The position numbers and the translations under genes are program-made. This document shows positions 43,071 to 50,785 of a stretch of 64,000 bases of DNA, piece after piece. The notes beneath the pieces are model-generated. The model was not told where the DNA came from. It saw only the letters and a list, made by a program, of their open reading frames with translations, and ran no database searches. Origin of the DNA: an uncultured Eubacterium sp. (lineage in GTDB: Bacteria; Bacillota; Clostridia; Oscillospirales; Acutalibacteraceae); contig NZ_CAKSZA010000006.1 of the NCBI RefSeq assembly GCF_934525195.1, positions 1-64,000 of the forward strand, in the 5' to 3' direction. How positions within the stretch are numbered: the first letter of the stretch is position 1; every line of letters begins with the position of its first letter.

Positions 43071-44357
43071 GTGGATAATTTTGTTATTAACGGCGGACAC
43101 GAATTGTTCGGAGAAGTTAATATCAGCGGTGCAAAAAATGCCGCAGTTGCTATTATCCCGGCGGCTCTTTTGGCAGAAGATACTGTCAGAATTGAGAACA
43201 TCCCGCAAATCAGCGATGTTCAGCTGATTATCGAAATTCTCAGCAGAATGGGCGCTGAGATTAAGGTTGTCAACAAAAACACCTTGGATATTAACACTAC
43301 AAATATTAATTATCAAAGTATACCGTATGAACTTACATCTCATTTCAGAGCAAGCTACTATTTGATTGGTGCAATGCTTGGCAGGTTCAGCAAGGCAGAT
43401 GTTGCGCTTCCGGGTGGCTGTGATTTTGGTGTAAGACCTATTGACCAGCATGTAAAGGGCTTCAAAATGCTCGGCGCACAGGTTGATATTATTGACGGCG
43501 TTGTGTGTGCAAAGGCAGAAAAACTTGTCGGCACACCTATCTATATGGATGTTGTGTCTGTCGGCGCAACCATCAACATTATGCTTGCGGCGGTTAAGGC
43601 AAGAGGCCTCACCGTTATTGAAAATGCGGCAAAAGAGCCACATATCGTTGACCTTGCAAACTTCCTCAACTCAATGGGTGCGGATGTAAGGGGCGCAGGC
43701 ACCGATGTCATCAAAATCCGTGGCGTAGAAAAAATGCACGGTTGCACATATTCAATCATTCCCGACCAAATCGAAGCAGGCACATATATGGTTGCCGCTG
43801 CGGCTTGTGGCGGTGATGTGCTTGTTAAGAATGTAATTCCGAAGCACCTTGAATCAATCACAGCGAAGCTTGAAGAAGCAGGCGCAGAAGTTATTGAATA
43901 TGACGATGCGGTTCGTGTAACAAGATTTAAGTCACTTTCAAAATGCAATGTAAAGACTATGCCTCATCCGGGCTTTCCAACCGATATGCAACCTCAAATG
44001 GCGGTGCTTTTGTCTATTGCAAACGGCACAAGCATTTTGTCCGAGAGCGTGTGGGACAATCGTTTTCAGTATGTTCAACAGCTTCTTCGTATGGGTGCGG
44101 ATATTCAGGTTGACGGCAAGGTGGCTGTTATTGTCGGAGTTCCGAGACTTGACGGCACAACAGTCAGAGCAACCGACCTCCGTGCAGGTGCGGCAATGAT
44201 TATTGCAGGTTTGGTTGCAGAAGGCGTAACAACCGTTGAGGACACGATTTATGTTGAGCGTGGATACGAGGATGTTGTTGAAAAGTTTTCGGCACTCGGC
44301 GCAGACATCAAGCGTGTTGCGGTTAAGGAAGAAAACGCTGTTTCTTCCGCAGGTTAA
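43071..44357 (+). CDS. murA: UDP-N-acetylglucosamine 1-carboxyvinyltransferase
   Basis: A 428-residue MurA, the first committed enzyme of peptidoglycan synthesis. INGGHELFGEVNISGAKNAAVAIIPAALL at the start, LPGGCDFGVRPIDQHVKGFKMLGA (this loop holds the residue equal to fosfomycin-sensitive Cys115 further on), and FPTDMQPQMAVLL at the C-terminal half. At the Cys115 loop the text is PGGCDFGVRPID, so the Cys is present and drug binding should be possible. Start GTG 43071 has AACGGAGGG six bases before it; an ATG 18 bases upstream overlaps that site. Confidence 0.95.
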   Translation: MDNFVINGGHELFGEVNISGAKNAAVAIIPAALLAEDTVRIENIPQISDVQLIIEILSRMGAEIKVVNKNTLDINTTNINYQSIPYELTSHFRASYYLIGAMLGRFSKADVALPGGCDFGVRPIDQHVKGFKMLGAQVDIIDGVVCAKAEKLVGTPIYMDVVSVGATINIMLAAVKARGLTVIENAAKEPHIVDLANFLNSMGADVRGAGTDVIKIRGVEKMHGCTYSIIPDQIEAGTYMVAAAACGGDVLVKNVIPKHLESITAKLEEAGAEVIEYDDAVRVTRFKSLSKCNVKTMPHPGFPTDMQPQMAVLLSIANGTSILSESVWDNRFQYVQQLLRMGADIQVDGKVAVIVGVPRLDGTTVRATDLRAGAAMIIAGLVAEGVTTVEDTIYVERGYEDVVEKFSALGADIKRVAVKEENAVSSAG

Positions 44358-44369
44358 AACAATATAATC

Positions 44370-44396
44370 CTCGTCGTTGACGGGGATTTTTTTGAA
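44370..44396 (+). terminator. terminator after murA
   Basis: ATCCTCGTC pairs with GACGGGGAT around GTT, then TTTTTTG. It lies just before the next gene, so read-through may set its level. Confidence 0.75.
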
Positions 44397-44411
44397 GTAA
44401 TGGGGTGCAAA

Positions 44412-45197
44412 ATGGCAAAAGCGTGTCAGCTGTTTTCGGGCAGTAAGGGCAATTCAATATACATATCCTCGGCTTGCGGCAAGTTTCTTGTTGATGCCGG
44501 AGTGAGTGCAAAGCGACTTGATGAAAAGCTCCGTTCAATCGGTGTTGAACCTGATGAACTTGACGGAATTTTTGTCACTCACGAGCACACCGACCATATC
44601 GGAGGCTTGCGTGTTTTTTCGGCAAAGCATAATTTGCCGGTGTTTGCTCACAAGGATGTGGCAGAAAAAATCAAGGCGAGCGGTTCAATTAAGGATGGCG
44701 TGCCGCTTTATAAAATTGATGAAAATATGGAAATCGGCGGAGCGGAAATCGTGCCGTTTGTCAACAGTCACGACAGCGTTGCGTGCGTTGGCTATCGCTT
44801 CAATATGAATGGCAGGTCAATCGCCGTGTGTACCGATACGGGATATGTGACCGATGACGCAAGGGAAAAACTCAAGGGCACGGATATGGTGTATCTTGAG
44901 TCGAACCACGAGGTTACAATGCTTGAAAACGGTTTTTATCCTTATCAGCTCAAGCAGAGAATTCTGTCGGCAAAAGGGCATCTTTCAAATTTTGCGTGTG
45001 GCGAATTTGCAAAGGAACTTATGCAAAACGGCACAACAAGGCTTGTGCTGGCACATTTGAGCAAGGAGAACAACAATCCCGATGTCGCACGCCAAGCAAC
45101 TCTTTGTGCGTTGAGCGAAGCGGGATTTGAGCAAAATAAGGATTTTCGTCTCGGTGTTTCGGCTGAGGAATGCTTTGAAAGGCCAATAGTTTTATGA
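44412..45197 (+). CDS. metallo-beta-lactamase fold hydrolase, WalJ/YycJ-like
   Basis: About 261 residues. The zinc motif THEHTDHIGGL near residue 58, plus NSHDSVACVGYRF, CTDTGYVTDDA and SNHE with HLSN are as in the YycJ group, linked to cell wall and DNA-repair coordination with the WalRK two-component system in Bacilli. No walRK genes are near. ATG 44412 chosen by the GGGGTG site; ATG 44400 is the alternative. It overlaps rlmH by 4 bases. Confidence 0.85.
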   Translation: MAKACQLFSGSKGNSIYISSACGKFLVDAGVSAKRLDEKLRSIGVEPDELDGIFVTHEHTDHIGGLRVFSAKHNLPVFAHKDVAEKIKASGSIKDGVPLYKIDENMEIGGAEIVPFVNSHDSVACVGYRFNMNGRSIAVCTDTGYVTDDAREKLKGTDMVYLESNHEVTMLENGFYPYQLKQRILSAKGHLSNFACGEFAKELMQNGTTRLVLAHLSKENNNPDVARQATLCALSEAGFEQNKDFRLGVSAEECFERPIVL

Positions 45198-45676
45198 TTA
45201 AAGTGACGGTTATCGCAGTCGGACGACTGAAAGAAAAATATCTCCGTGACGCTTGCGAGGAGTATCTCAAAAGGCTCGGCACATATTCAAAGGTGAGTGT
45301 TGTCGAGGTCAATGAGGAGCGTTGCTCCGACAATCCGAGCGAGTCGGAAATAGAAAATGTTAAGCAAAAAGAGGGTCAGCGTATTATCGCAAAAATTCCG
45401 AAAGGCTCGTTTGTTGTGCCGATGTGCATTGAGGGCACACAGTTTTCAAGCGAGGATTTTGCAAAGAAAATCGAGGCAACTGCGGTTGCGGGGAACAGCG
45501 ATATAACCTTTATTATCGGCGGGTCGTTCGGTCTGTCGGATGAGGTCAAGTCGCTTGGCAAATTGAAACTGTCGTTTGGCAAACTTACGCTTCCGCACCA
45601 GCTTATGCGTGTTGTTCTTTTGGAGCAAATCTATCGTGCATTTTCGATACTCAACAACAGCAAATATCATAAATAA
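45194..45676 (+). CDS. rlmH: 23S rRNA (pseudouridine1915-N3)-methyltransferase RlmH
   Basis: A 160-residue SPOUT enzyme. VTVIAVGRLKEKYLRDACEEYLKRL is the N-terminal signature; FIIGGSFGLSDEVK and KLTLPHQLMRVVLLEQIYRAFSI form the SAM-binding knot; the tail NNSKYHK is the conserved C-terminus. It overlaps the metallo-hydrolase gene, a common pairing in Firmicutes (yycJ-rlmH region). Confidence 0.95.
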   Translation: MIKVTVIAVGRLKEKYLRDACEEYLKRLGTYSKVSVVEVNEERCSDNPSESEIENVKQKEGQRIIAKIPKGSFVVPMCIEGTQFSSEDFAKKIEATAVAGNSDITFIIGGSFGLSDEVKSLGKLKLSFGKLTLPHQLMRVVLLEQIYRAFSILNNSKYHK

Positions 45677-45705
45677 AACACATATTTCTATAATATAAAT
45701 TTATG

Positions 45706-45735
45706 CCTCGGTAAAACTACTACCGAGGTGTTTTT
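45706..45735 (+). promoter_or_regulatory. hairpin that covers the spoVAD ribosome binding site
   Basis: CCTCGGTA (45706-45713) pairs with TACCGAGG (45721-45728); GAGGTG, the only usable Shine-Dalgarno, is in the 3' arm, and TTTTT then ATG follow. It can be read as a terminator for rlmH or as an occluded ribosome binding site. Confidence 0.6.
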
Positions 45736-46761
45736 ATGAAGAAAATCGGAAAAACATATATTTTTGAATCAGAACCGTTGATTATCGGCTCGGCGGGAGT
45801 TGCCGGCAAAAAAGAGGGCGAAGGTCCTCTCGGCGATGATTTCGATATGGTTTTTGAGGACACAACGATGGGACAGGACAGCTTTGAACTTGCTGAAAGT
45901 GCAATGCTCCACGATGCGATAATCAGGGCTTTGGCAAGTGCAAATGTTTCGCCAAAGGATGTTGATTTTGTTATGACGGGTGATTTGCTCGACCAATGCA
46001 CAGGCTCGTGCTTTGCGCTCAAAGATTTGGAAATGCCGTTCATCGGAATGTACGGTGCATGCTCAACGATGGCGCTCACTTTGTGCAATTCGGCAATGCT
46101 CGTGTCAGCAGGTACAAACATCTGCGTTGCGGGTGCTTCGAGCCATTTTGCGTCAAGCGAAAGGCAGTTTCGCTATCCGCTTGAATACGGCGGCCAACGA
46201 CCTCCGACAGCACAATGGACGGTCACGGGCGCAGGTTGTGCGGTTGTGCAAAATCAAAGAAATATCGAACCCGAAAAGTTGCAAAATGCCGTAAAAATTT
46301 CTGCTGTTCACATCGGAACGATTACAGATTTGGGCATCAAAGACGCAAACAATATGGGTGCGGCAATGGCACCCGCGGCGGCGAGAACGATAGCGGATTT
46401 TTTACACGACACACAGACAAAGCCTGAGGATTACGACCTGATTTTGACGGGTGATTTGGGGCTTACGGGTTCAAAGTTGTTGTTTGAACTTTTGCAAGAG
46501 GACAGCGAGCTCGACATCAAAACACAGCACAAAGATTGCGGAACGATGATTTTTGATTTGGCGGAGCAGGATGTCAATTCGGGCGGTTCGGGCTGTGGCT
46601 GTTCGGCAAGCGTTGTTTGTTCACACATTATGAAAAATATCAAAAACGGCACGCTCAAAAAAGTGCTGTTTGTCGCAACGGGAGCACTGATGTCGCCGAC
46701 CTCAACAAAGCAGGGTCAGTCAATTCCGGGTATTGCCCACGCCGTTTTGCTCGAAAAATAA
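45736..46761 (+). CDS. spoVAD: stage V sporulation protein AD
   Basis: A 341-residue SpoVAD with a thiolase-like fold: MGQDSFELAESAMLHDAI, TGDLLDQCTGSCFALKDL, MYGACSTMALTL, SHFASSERQFRYPLEYGGQRPPTAQWTVTG. It binds dipicolinic acid during its passage into the forespore. The usual partners spoVAC and spoVAEB are not next to it. The gene has its own leader hairpin. Its presence supports a spore-forming lineage. Confidence 0.93.
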   Translation: MKKIGKTYIFESEPLIIGSAGVAGKKEGEGPLGDDFDMVFEDTTMGQDSFELAESAMLHDAIIRALASANVSPKDVDFVMTGDLLDQCTGSCFALKDLEMPFIGMYGACSTMALTLCNSAMLVSAGTNICVAGASSHFASSERQFRYPLEYGGQRPPTAQWTVTGAGCAVVQNQRNIEPEKLQNAVKISAVHIGTITDLGIKDANNMGAAMAPAAARTIADFLHDTQTKPEDYDLILTGDLGLTGSKLLFELLQEDSELDIKTQHKDCGTMIFDLAEQDVNSGGSGCGCSASVVCSHIMKNIKNGTLKKVLFVATGALMSPTSTKQGQSIPGIAHAVLLEK

Positions 46762-46863
46762 GCAGTTGTCGTTTTTTGAGCAAAAAATTAACGCATCTGC
46801 ATAATATTTCCGACACGGTTTCGGTTGCTTTTGTTCATTATTTGATAAAAATAACAAATGATA

Positions 46864-46892
46864 TTGTAATTTTATCTTATATAGTGTATAAT
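46864..46892 (+). promoter_or_regulatory. promoter of the polysaccharide cluster
   Basis: TTGTAA (46864-46869), 17 bases, TATAAT (46887-46892). Confidence 0.65.
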
Positions 46893-46916
46893 TTTGTGGA
46901 GAAGAGAGATTATGTA

Positions 46917-46951
46917 TATTGCACAAATATTTTTTGGAATTTTGTGCAATA
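46917..46951 (+). other. leader hairpin of the polysaccharide cluster
   Basis: TATTGCACAAA pairs perfectly with TTTGTGCAATA around 13 bases. It is between the promoter and the first gene and has no T-run. Confidence 0.6.
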
Positions 46952-46967
46952 TGTTTTGGAGGATATT

Positions 46968-48188
46968 ATGGCTAATGAAAAAATTTGGCTTTCTTCGCCG
47001 ACCATGCACGGCGAGGAATTAAAATACGTAACCGAAGCTTACGAAACAAATTGGATGTCAACCATCGGTGAAAACATCAACGAGGTTGAGCGTCAAATTT
47101 GCGACAAGGTCGGTTGCAAATATGCGATTGCCTTGTCTGCCGGAACAGCGGCTTTGCACCTTGCGGTGAAATTAGCGGGTGTGAAGCACGGTGACAGGGC
47201 TTTTTGTTCTGATATGACCTTTGACGCAACGGTAAACCCTGTTGTTTATGAGGGCGGTGTACCTGTGTTCATTGACACAGAATACGACACTTGGAATATG
47301 GACCCTGTTGCCCTTGAAAAGGCGTTTGAACTTTATCCTGATGTAAAGGTTGTTGTTGTGGCGCATCTTTACGGCACTCCGGGTAAGATTGATGAAATCA
47401 AGGCAATTTGCGACAAGCATGGTGCGGTTATCGTTGAAGATGCCGCCGAGTCGCTTGGTGCTACATACAAAGGACAGCAGACCGGCACATTTGGTTCGTT
47501 CAACTGCATAAGTTTTAACGGAAACAAAATCATCACAGGTTCAAGCGGAGGAATGTTGTTGACAGACAGCAAAGAGGCTGCCAACAAGGTTCGCAAGTGG
47601 TCAACGCAATCAAGAGAAAATGCACCGTGGTATCAGCACGAGGAACTTGGATATAATTACAGAATGTCGAATGTAATTGCAGGTGTTGTTCGTGGCCAAA
47701 TTCCGTATCTTGAAGAGCATATTGCACAGAAAAAGGCAATATATATGCGATATAAGGAAGCGTTCAAGGACTTGCCTGTTAAGATGAATCCTTATGACGA
47801 GAAAAACAGCGAACCGAATTTTTGGCTGTCTTGTATGATTATTGACGAGGACGCAATGTGCAAGCAAGTTCGCAGCGAGCGAGATTATTGCTATGTCAGC
47901 GAGAGCGGCAAAACTTGCCCTCACGAAATTCTTGACGAACTTGCAAAGATTAATGCAGAGGGCAGACCGATTTGGAAGCCGATGCATATGCAACCGATTT
48001 ACAGAATGAACGGTTTTGTCACAAAAGACGGCAACGGCAGAGCGAGAACAAATGCGTATATTGCAGGCGAAGCAAATGATGTGGGAATGGACATTTTCAG
48101 CAGAGGTCTTTGCTTGCCGAGCGATAACAAAATGACTCCCGAACAGCAGGATAGAATTATTGAAGTGATTAAGAAATGTTTTGAGTAA
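46968..48188 (+). CDS. DegT/DnrJ/EryC1-family PLP aminotransferase, PglE-like
   Basis: A 406-residue aminotransferase that adds an amino group to a nucleotide-linked keto sugar. Residues MSTIGENINEVERQI and CKYAIALSAGTAALHLAVKLAG bind PLP; VEDAAESLGATYKGQQTGTFG and FNGNKIITGSSGGML contain the Schiff-base Lys. This form is typical of UDP-bacillosamine-type (PglE) enzymes. The 4,6-dehydratase that would make its substrate is not in the window. It leads the polysaccharide cluster, 14 bases before the sugar transferase, and still has host-like codon use. Confidence 0.88.
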   Translation: MANEKIWLSSPTMHGEELKYVTEAYETNWMSTIGENINEVERQICDKVGCKYAIALSAGTAALHLAVKLAGVKHGDRAFCSDMTFDATVNPVVYEGGVPVFIDTEYDTWNMDPVALEKAFELYPDVKVVVVAHLYGTPGKIDEIKAICDKHGAVIVEDAAESLGATYKGQQTGTFGSFNCISFNGNKIITGSSGGMLLTDSKEAANKVRKWSTQSRENAPWYQHEELGYNYRMSNVIAGVVRGQIPYLEEHIAQKKAIYMRYKEAFKDLPVKMNPYDEKNSEPNFWLSCMIIDEDAMCKQVRSERDYCYVSESGKTCPHEILDELAKINAEGRPIWKPMHMQPIYRMNGFVTKDGNGRARTNAYIAGEANDVGMDIFSRGLCLPSDNKMTPEQQDRIIEVIKKCFE

Positions 48189-48202
48189 GCGGACGGTGAA
48201 CT

Positions 48203-48829
48203 ATGATTTATAAGTACATAAAGCGAATTCTTGATATAATTTCGTCGTTGCTTGCAATCATTGTTTTGTCACCATTGCTTGCGGTCACAGCTGTTCTTGT
48301 AAAAACAAAACTCGGAAGTCCTGTTTTGTTCAGGCAGGAAAGACCGGGCAAGGATGAAAAAATATTCACTTTGATGAAGTTCCGCACTATGACCGATGAG
48401 CGTGACGAAAACGGCGAATTGTTGCCTGATGAAGTTCGTTTGACCAAGTTTGGTAAGTTCCTGCGTTCAACAAGCATAGACGAATTGCCGGAACTGTTCA
48501 ACATACTAAAAGGCGATATGTCGGTTATCGGACCGAGACCGCTTCTTGTGGAGTACATACCGAGATACAACGAGCATCAGCACAGACGGCACGAGGTTAG
48601 ACCGGGTTTGAGCGGTTGGGCTCAAGTAAACGGCAGAAATACTGTTTCTTGGGAAGATAAGTTCGATATGGATGTTCACTATGTTGACAATTATAGTTTT
48701 GCAATGGATGTCAAAATTCTCTTTATGACGGTTTTAAATGTCCTCAAAAAAGAGGGCATTAGTTCGGAAACAAGTGCAACAATGGAAGTGTTTATGGGAA
48801 CACCGGGAAGGGAAATTTCTAATTCTTAA
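48203..48829 (+). CDS. initiating sugar phosphotransferase, PglC-like
   Basis: A 208-residue phosphoglycosyl transferase of the monotopic type, moving a sugar 1-phosphate onto undecaprenyl phosphate. Near the N-terminus a reentrant hydrophobic segment (LDIISSLLAIIVLSPLLAV), then PVLFRQERPGKDEKIFTLMKFRTM, and the catalytic Asp-Glu in TSIDELPELFNILKGDMSVIGPRP. The size is that of PglC rather than longer WbaP. It starts glycan assembly on the inner membrane face. Confidence 0.9.
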   Translation: MIYKYIKRILDIISSLLAIIVLSPLLAVTAVLVKTKLGSPVLFRQERPGKDEKIFTLMKFRTMTDERDENGELLPDEVRLTKFGKFLRSTSIDELPELFNILKGDMSVIGPRPLLVEYIPRYNEHQHRRHEVRPGLSGWAQVNGRNTVSWEDKFDMDVHYVDNYSFAMDVKILFMTVLNVLKKEGISSETSATMEVFMGTPGREISNS

Positions 48830-48863
48830 TTTATAGAAATATCAAATCAAGAAGGGCAATTTT

Positions 48864-49808
48864 ATGAAAATATTATTTACTAGTATCGGAAGAAGAGTAG
48901 AATTAATACAAGCCTTTAAATTAGCTTCAGAAAATTTGGATATTGATTTAGAAATTCACGGTTCAGATATATCACAAAGTGCACCTGCTCTTATGTTTTG
49001 TGATAAAACAGTAATAACACCAAGAATTAAAGATAATAAATATATTCCGTTTTTACAAGAATATTGCTCTAAAAATGATATTGATGCTCTCATTCCTACT
49101 ATTGATACTGATTTAATGTTGTTATCTCAAAACAAAAAGAATTTTGGCAAAACAAAAGTGATAATAAGTGCAGAAGATAAAGTGATGTTGTGCAGAGACA
49201 AAAGATATACTGCTGATTATTTTAATTCACTAGGTTTAGAAAGTCCTTATCCGATAGATGAATGGACCAAGTATAATGGAGGTTATCCTGCATTTATAAA
49301 GCCTAAAGACGGAAGTTCGAGTATATCCGCTTTCAAAGTTGAAAATGAAAAAGAATTAGAGTTATTTGCAGAGCAGGTTCCGGATTATATTATTCAGCCC
49401 TATATTTCTGGAACAGAGTATACAGTAGACATATTTTGTGATTTTGATGGAAATCCGATATTTATCACTCCGAGAATACGTCTTGCTGTGAGAGCTGGTG
49501 AAGTGCTGAAAACTGAAATCGTTCAGGATCACATTATAATTGAAGAAATAAAGAGATTGATTGCCGATTATAAGCCGTGTGGTCAAATAACAGTGCAATT
49601 AATAAGACAAAATATAACAAAAAAGGATTATTATATTGAAATAAATCCACGATTTGGTGGAGGTGCGCCTCTTTCGATTAAAGCCGGTGCAGATAGTGCA
49701 AAAGCTTTATTAGAATTGTTAAATGGAAAAAAACTAGAATATGTGAGTCTTGCAGCAGAGGACGGTGCTGTTTTTAGTAGATTTGACCAAAGTATAAAGG
49801 TGAATTAA
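48864..49808 (+). CDS. ATP-grasp domain protein
   Basis: A 314-residue carbamoyl-phosphate-synthase-like ATP-grasp enzyme: N-terminal preATP-grasp with FTSIGRRVELIQAF, the ATP-binding region YPAFIKPKDGSSSISAFKV, and the metal-binding end YYIEINPRFGGGAPLSIKAGAD. The product would be an amide or peptide-like bond on a sugar or amino acid. It starts the AT-rich portion of the cluster and is translationally coupled (TAATG) to the HAD protein, so they probably act in one step. The exact substrate is unknown. Confidence 0.8.
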   Translation: MKILFTSIGRRVELIQAFKLASENLDIDLEIHGSDISQSAPALMFCDKTVITPRIKDNKYIPFLQEYCSKNDIDALIPTIDTDLMLLSQNKKNFGKTKVIISAEDKVMLCRDKRYTADYFNSLGLESPYPIDEWTKYNGGYPAFIKPKDGSSSISAFKVENEKELELFAEQVPDYIIQPYISGTEYTVDIFCDFDGNPIFITPRIRLAVRAGEVLKTEIVQDHIIIEEIKRLIADYKPCGQITVQLIRQNITKKDYYIEINPRFGGGAPLSIKAGADSAKALLELLNGKKLEYVSLAAEDGAVFSRFDQSIKVN

Positions 49809-50422
49809 TGATAGAAATAGCAAACATTCTTGAAGTTGAAAAAAATATTGCAGATGTTGAAGCAGTAATATTTGACTTGGATGACACTTTATATAGCGAA
49901 AAAGATTATGTACGAAGTGGATATAAAAAAATAAGTGAGTATTTACAAAATCCACAAATTGAACTTGACTTATGGGACTCTTTTGTTAAAGGAGAAAAAG
50001 CAATAGATGTTGTCTTTAATAAATATGGAATTATAGAAAAAAAAGAAATTGCACTTTCTATATATAGAAACCAGAAACCGGAAATTAAACTGTATGATGG
50101 TGTATGTGAAATGATTAGCCGAATACGAAAAAAGAAAAAAATTGGAATTATTACAGATGGAAGACCAGTTAGCCAGTATGCCAAAATTGCAGCTTTAGGA
50201 ATAGAAGCTGATAAAATTGTGGTTACGGATGAGTTAGGCGGAATAGAATTTAGAAAGCCAAACAAAAAGGCTTTTGTAATAATGCAAGAGTGTTTTGAAG
50301 TTCCGTTTGAAAAAATGGTATACATAGGTGATAACATTTTAAAAGATTTTGTTGCACCAACAAATTTGGGAATGAAGTCGATATATTTTAGAAATGTAAA
50401 TGGTTTATATTATTTTAGTTAG
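49808..50422 (+). CDS. HAD-family hydrolase paired with the ATP-grasp protein
   Basis: A 204-residue HAD phosphatase: FDLDDTLYSEKDYV (nucleophile), IITDGRPVSQ (motif II), FRKPNKKAF (motif III Lys), IGDNILKDFVAPTNLGM (motif IV). Its start overlaps the stop of the ATP-grasp gene. Such pairs recur in polysaccharide clusters; I infer dephosphorylation of the same intermediate. Confidence 0.82.
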   Translation: MIEIANILEVEKNIADVEAVIFDLDDTLYSEKDYVRSGYKKISEYLQNPQIELDLWDSFVKGEKAIDVVFNKYGIIEKKEIALSIYRNQKPEIKLYDGVCEMISRIRKKKKIGIITDGRPVSQYAKIAALGIEADKIVVTDELGGIEFRKPNKKAFVIMQECFEVPFEKMVYIGDNILKDFVAPTNLGMKSIYFRNVNGLYYFS

Positions 50423-50431
50423 GAGTTATTT

Positions 50432-50620
50432 ATGAATATAATGATTGCTGTTACTAATATGACTGCAGCTAACGGGGGGTTACAACACACATTATTGATT
50501 TATGCAGGAAATTATTAAACAGAGGTATTTATTATCTGATAAAAAGACTGTGATTATCAAAATAAGATTGGTGAGTTATAACAAAACCCAAATTTTAAGT
50601 TTGAAACAGTGGCTTTGTCA
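50432..50620 (+). pseudogene. remnant of a GT4 glycosyltransferase N-terminus
   Basis: ATG 50432 with AGGAG upstream starts MNIMIAVTNMTAANGG, then the frame breaks. Joining shifted frames recovers GVTTHIIDLCRKLLNRG, DYQNKIGEL and NPNFKFETVALSG, a typical GT4 N-terminal series. So at least two frameshifts and a loss of the rest are visible. It leads straight into the remnant of another gene. Confidence 0.75.
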
Positions 50621-50785
50621 GGAATAGTTAAAGTAGGAAAATCAACACATATCGGAGCAGGTTCTTGCACAAAACAGGTGCTGAATATTGCATCGGATTG
50701 TGTGTTTGGAGCCGGTTCGGTGATAGTGAAAGATATAACTGAAAGCGGTACATATGCAGGCGTGCCTGTAAGGAAGATTAAATGA
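50621..50785 (+). pseudogene. remnant of a left-handed beta-helix acetyltransferase C-terminus (PglD/NeuD-like)
   Basis: An open frame without start gives GIVKVGKSTHIGAGSCTK, then VFGAGSVIVKDITESGTYAGVPVRKIK and a TGA at 50783-50785. These are hexapeptide-repeat turns at the end of a sugar N-acetyltransferase. Its 5' part is missing. The next gene starts in its stop codon (ATGA), so the join kept translational context. Confidence 0.78.

Noticed and set aside
46617..46967. Long N-terminal extension of the aminotransferase frame
   Set aside because: It runs through the end of spoVAD, the promoter and the leader hairpin; the protein starts naturally at 46968 behind GGAGG.
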